Positions 62,389 through 64,000 of a stretch of DNA of 64,000 bases are shown here, piece by piece. The stretch covers positions 62,001 to 126,000 of the forward strand of contig NZ_FCOA02000018.1 of assembly GCF_001544875.2 (NCBI RefSeq). Reading direction: 5' to 3'. Both the position numbers and the translations under genes were made by a program. How positions within the stretch are numbered: the first letter of the stretch is position 1; every line of letters starts with the position of its first letter. The DNA comes from Caballeronia hypogeia (GTDB lineage Bacteria; Pseudomonadota; Gammaproteobacteria; Burkholderiales; Burkholderiaceae). The notes beneath the pieces are model-generated. The model was not told the origin of the DNA. It saw nothing but the letters and a program-made list of their open reading frames with translations, and made no database searches.

Positions 62389-63780
62389 ATGATCGAGAAT
62401 TACGAGCAGCTTCCGCCCAGACTCTACGCCGGCGAAATCGACGAATGCTTCCGCTTTCTCGACGAGCGCGAGCACGCCGACGGGCACTCGGCGCAATACT
62501 GGCACTGGCGCGCGGTCGCGCATTTGCGCGCGGGCGAGTTCCTGCGCACCGTGGACATCTGCTGCCGGATCACGCGCGACGCGAACGACTTCGGCTTTCA
62601 GGTTCACGCCCTCTGCGATGCGTGCGCGCATCTCGGCCTGAAGGAGGTCGCGCTCGCCGTTATCGAATACTTCGCGCTGAAAGGCGCATTTGCGCCTGTG
62701 GGCGCATTTCTCTGGCGCGTTTATGGCTGGCATTATCTGGGCGAGGATCAGCGCGTCCTCGAGATGTGCCCGGACGGCATGGAGGAGCATCCCACCTACG
62801 TGCTCGGCCATCATCAGGGACGCAGCGCAATGCGGCTGCACGGGATCGCGCGTGGTGTCGAGCAACTGCATCGCTACTGGTCCTCGCACGAGGCACGGCG
62901 CGTTCTGTTTCCGCACGTGGACGTCGAACATTACTGGTGCGGCGCGCGCCAGTTGCCCGCGTGCCTGGAGATCAGATCGATCGCGTCCGGCTATGGCGAC
63001 ATGGTCAACTGGGTGCGCTACGCCGCCGCGCTGCAGGCGCTCGGCGTGCGGATCGTGATCGGCGACGGCTCGGATCTGTTCTATCGCCTCGCGATGCCGT
63101 CGGCCGAACAGCAGCGGCACGCGCAAGCCCTGCGCGAAGCCGGTTTCAGCGTCACCGCCGACGGCGCGCTCTGGACCGATCCCTTCGCGCTCTTTACATC
63201 CCTCTTTCCCGTGCTCGGCCATGCGTCGGCGCAACGCTATATCGAGCCCGCCGATCCGCAAAATGTCGACACCCTCGTCGAGGATATCCGGCAGCGCGCC
63301 GGCGCACGCCGCTGCATCGGCATCTTCTGGTCCTCGTGCGAGTCGGCGAATAATTTCGCCAACCGCAGCCTGCGCCTGCCCGATCTCGCGCCGCTCTTCG
63401 ACGACACGGACGACATCCACTGGGTCGTCATGCAGCGCGGCTTCGAGCGCCTGCGCTGGCTCGACGACCCGCGCGCGCACGATGTCCAGCGTTTCACCAC
63501 GCTCGCGCCCGACATGACGCTTGCGCAGAGCGTGAGCCTGATCGACCGGCTCGACGGGTTCATCGGCAACGATGGCGGCCTCTCCCACGTCGCGGGCGCG
63601 CTCGGCAAACCCGGCTTCATGTTCCTGAATCAGGTGGCCGAATGGCGCTACGAGCGCGAGCCGGATCGCACCGCGTGGTATCCCGCGATGCGCCTCGTGC
63701 GCGCGCCCCGGCTGGGCGACTGGGATGACGTCGTGCGCACGCTGCGGCAACGGCTCATCGATGATCGAATCCGGGCGTAA
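62389..63780 (+). CDS. TPR-like protein with glycosyltransferase family 9-like C-terminus
   Basis: A 463-residue cytoplasmic protein. The first 200 residues are helical and look like divergent TPR units (YWHWRAVAHLRAGEFLRTVDIC). The second half resembles the GT-B domain of TPR-glycosyltransferase proteins: LEIRSIASGYGDMVNWVRYAAALQALG, then IGIFWSSC, LSLIDRLDGFIGNDGGLSHVAGALGKPGFMFLNQVAEWRYERE, TAWYPAMRLVRAPRLGDWDDV. Relatives occur near flagellin or surface-glycan loci, but the acceptor is unknown. The start at 62389 is preferred; a TTG at 62338 is possible. A second TPR gene follows after 29 bases. Confidence 0.75.
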   Translation: MIENYEQLPPRLYAGEIDECFRFLDEREHADGHSAQYWHWRAVAHLRAGEFLRTVDICCRITRDANDFGFQVHALCDACAHLGLKEVALAVIEYFALKGAFAPVGAFLWRVYGWHYLGEDQRVLEMCPDGMEEHPTYVLGHHQGRSAMRLHGIARGVEQLHRYWSSHEARRVLFPHVDVEHYWCGARQLPACLEIRSIASGYGDMVNWVRYAAALQALGVRIVIGDGSDLFYRLAMPSAEQQRHAQALREAGFSVTADGALWTDPFALFTSLFPVLGHASAQRYIEPADPQNVDTLVEDIRQRAGARRCIGIFWSSCESANNFANRSLRLPDLAPLFDDTDDIHWVVMQRGFERLRWLDDPRAHDVQRFTTLAPDMTLAQSVSLIDRLDGFIGNDGGLSHVAGALGKPGFMFLNQVAEWRYEREPDRTAWYPAMRLVRAPRLGDWDDVVRTLRQRLIDDRIRA

Positions 63781-63809
63781 GCAGCGCCGGGTCACAACAC
63801 GCGACGGAT

Positions 63810-64000
63810 ATGCCCCCCCCTCACGATCCTTATCATGCCGCGGCCGCGCAGTACGAACGCGATCAGTTCAAAGCGGCGCTCGCCACGCTCGCGCCGCTGT
63901 TGAGCGCCGAGCCGGGCGAAGCGGAAGCGTTCAACCTCGCGGCTGTCTGCTCGTTCAGGCTGAATCGCCGGGATGTGGCGCGGGCGTACTGGCAGCGCAC
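63810..64000 (+). CDS. TPR-repeat protein, 3' end outside window
   Basis: The reading frame opens with MPPPHDPYHAAAAQYERDQF and runs to the window end. The helix pairs QYERDQFKAALATLAPLLSAEPGEAEAFNLAAVCSFRLNRRDVARAYW have the TPR pattern (W/L-G-Y-A-x-P positions). It lies 29 bases after the previous gene and is probably cotranscribed. It may be another TPR/glycosyltransferase-type protein, but only 63 residues are visible. The second to fourth codons form an eight-C run, CCCCCCCC (63813-63820). Confidence 0.65.
   Translation, partial: MPPPHDPYHAAAAQYERDQFKAALATLAPLLSAEPGEAEAFNLAAVCSFRLNRRDVARAYWQR

Noticed and set aside
1-64000. CRISPR arrays, insertion sequences, prophage, rRNA or tRNA genes
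   Set aside because: No regularly spaced repeats, transposase or integrase motifs, or RNA gene signatures were seen on either strand.

Overview
The window looks like a chromosomal segment of a high-GC betaproteobacterium of the Burkholderiaceae, most likely the Paraburkholderia/Caballeronia/Burkholderia group. This rests on the protein families, the codon bias towards G/C in third position, and neighbourhoods such as selO-msrB-yciB-bolA-parvulin and mltG-tmk-holB-tatD. It is an inference, because no rRNA or other phylogenetic marker is present. I see no tRNA, rRNA, CRISPR array, insertion sequence or prophage. About 60 protein genes cover nearly the whole window.

Layout. 1-2.5 kb: a lipoprotein family-20 beta-N-acetylhexosaminidase, cut at its 5' end by the window edge. 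2.5-6.5 kb: a leftward run selO-msrB-yciB-bolA-PpiC isomerase. 6.6-16.1 kb: a rightward fatty-acid or acyl-CoA block with an acyl-CoA synthetase, then behind a palindromic operator/promoter a fused FadB-type protein, a nicotinamidase, a thiolase, a Dabb protein, a hotdog thioesterase, a zinc-less MDR oxidoreductase, an SDR and an HSL-type hydrolase. 16.1-17.9 kb: leftward NRDE protein and ygfZ. 18.0-22.8 kb: mltG-tmk-holB-tatD, then an exported ankyrin protein and a Rap1a-type protein. 23-27 kb: MscS channel, otsA and a family-4 glycosyltransferase. 27-29.7 kb: small envelope or stress proteins (SYLF lipoprotein, two-TM protein, PsiF-repeat protein, an unknown). 30-36 kb: a ribose-type ABC operon with LacI regulator and ribokinase, followed by a chemoreceptor with a CheR/CheB tether and a hydratase-family enzyme. 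39.3-44.4 kb: the prkA-yeaH-spoVR stress module. 44.5-52 kb: AI-2E family transporter, RarD, aldo/keto reductase, DHA2 MFS pump with divergent LysR regulator, and a tannase/feruloyl esterase. 52.7-54.9 kb: a DGPF protein, a VOC protein and an ECF42-like sigma factor. 55-58.8 kb: hydroxyacid dehydrogenase and MFS transporter divergent from an HTH-citrate synthase fusion. 58.8-64 kb: a three-domain ligase-carrier-thioesterase protein and two TPR/glycosyltransferase-like genes, the last one cut by the window end.

Most genes are ordinary. The best candidates for something undescribed are the 1031-residue protein at 58840-61935, which looks like an acetoacetyl-CoA-synthetase-type adenylating domain with several signature motifs lost but with intact carrier and thioesterase domains; the HTH-citrate synthase fusion with an altered oxaloacetate-binding His; and the nicotinamidase translated inside a beta-oxidation operon. 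Several clean inverted repeats mark likely operators: upstream of fadB, rarD, the lysR/MFS pair, the HTH-citrate synthase gene and between ygfZ and mltG. All homology statements come from reading motifs by eye; no database search was run.
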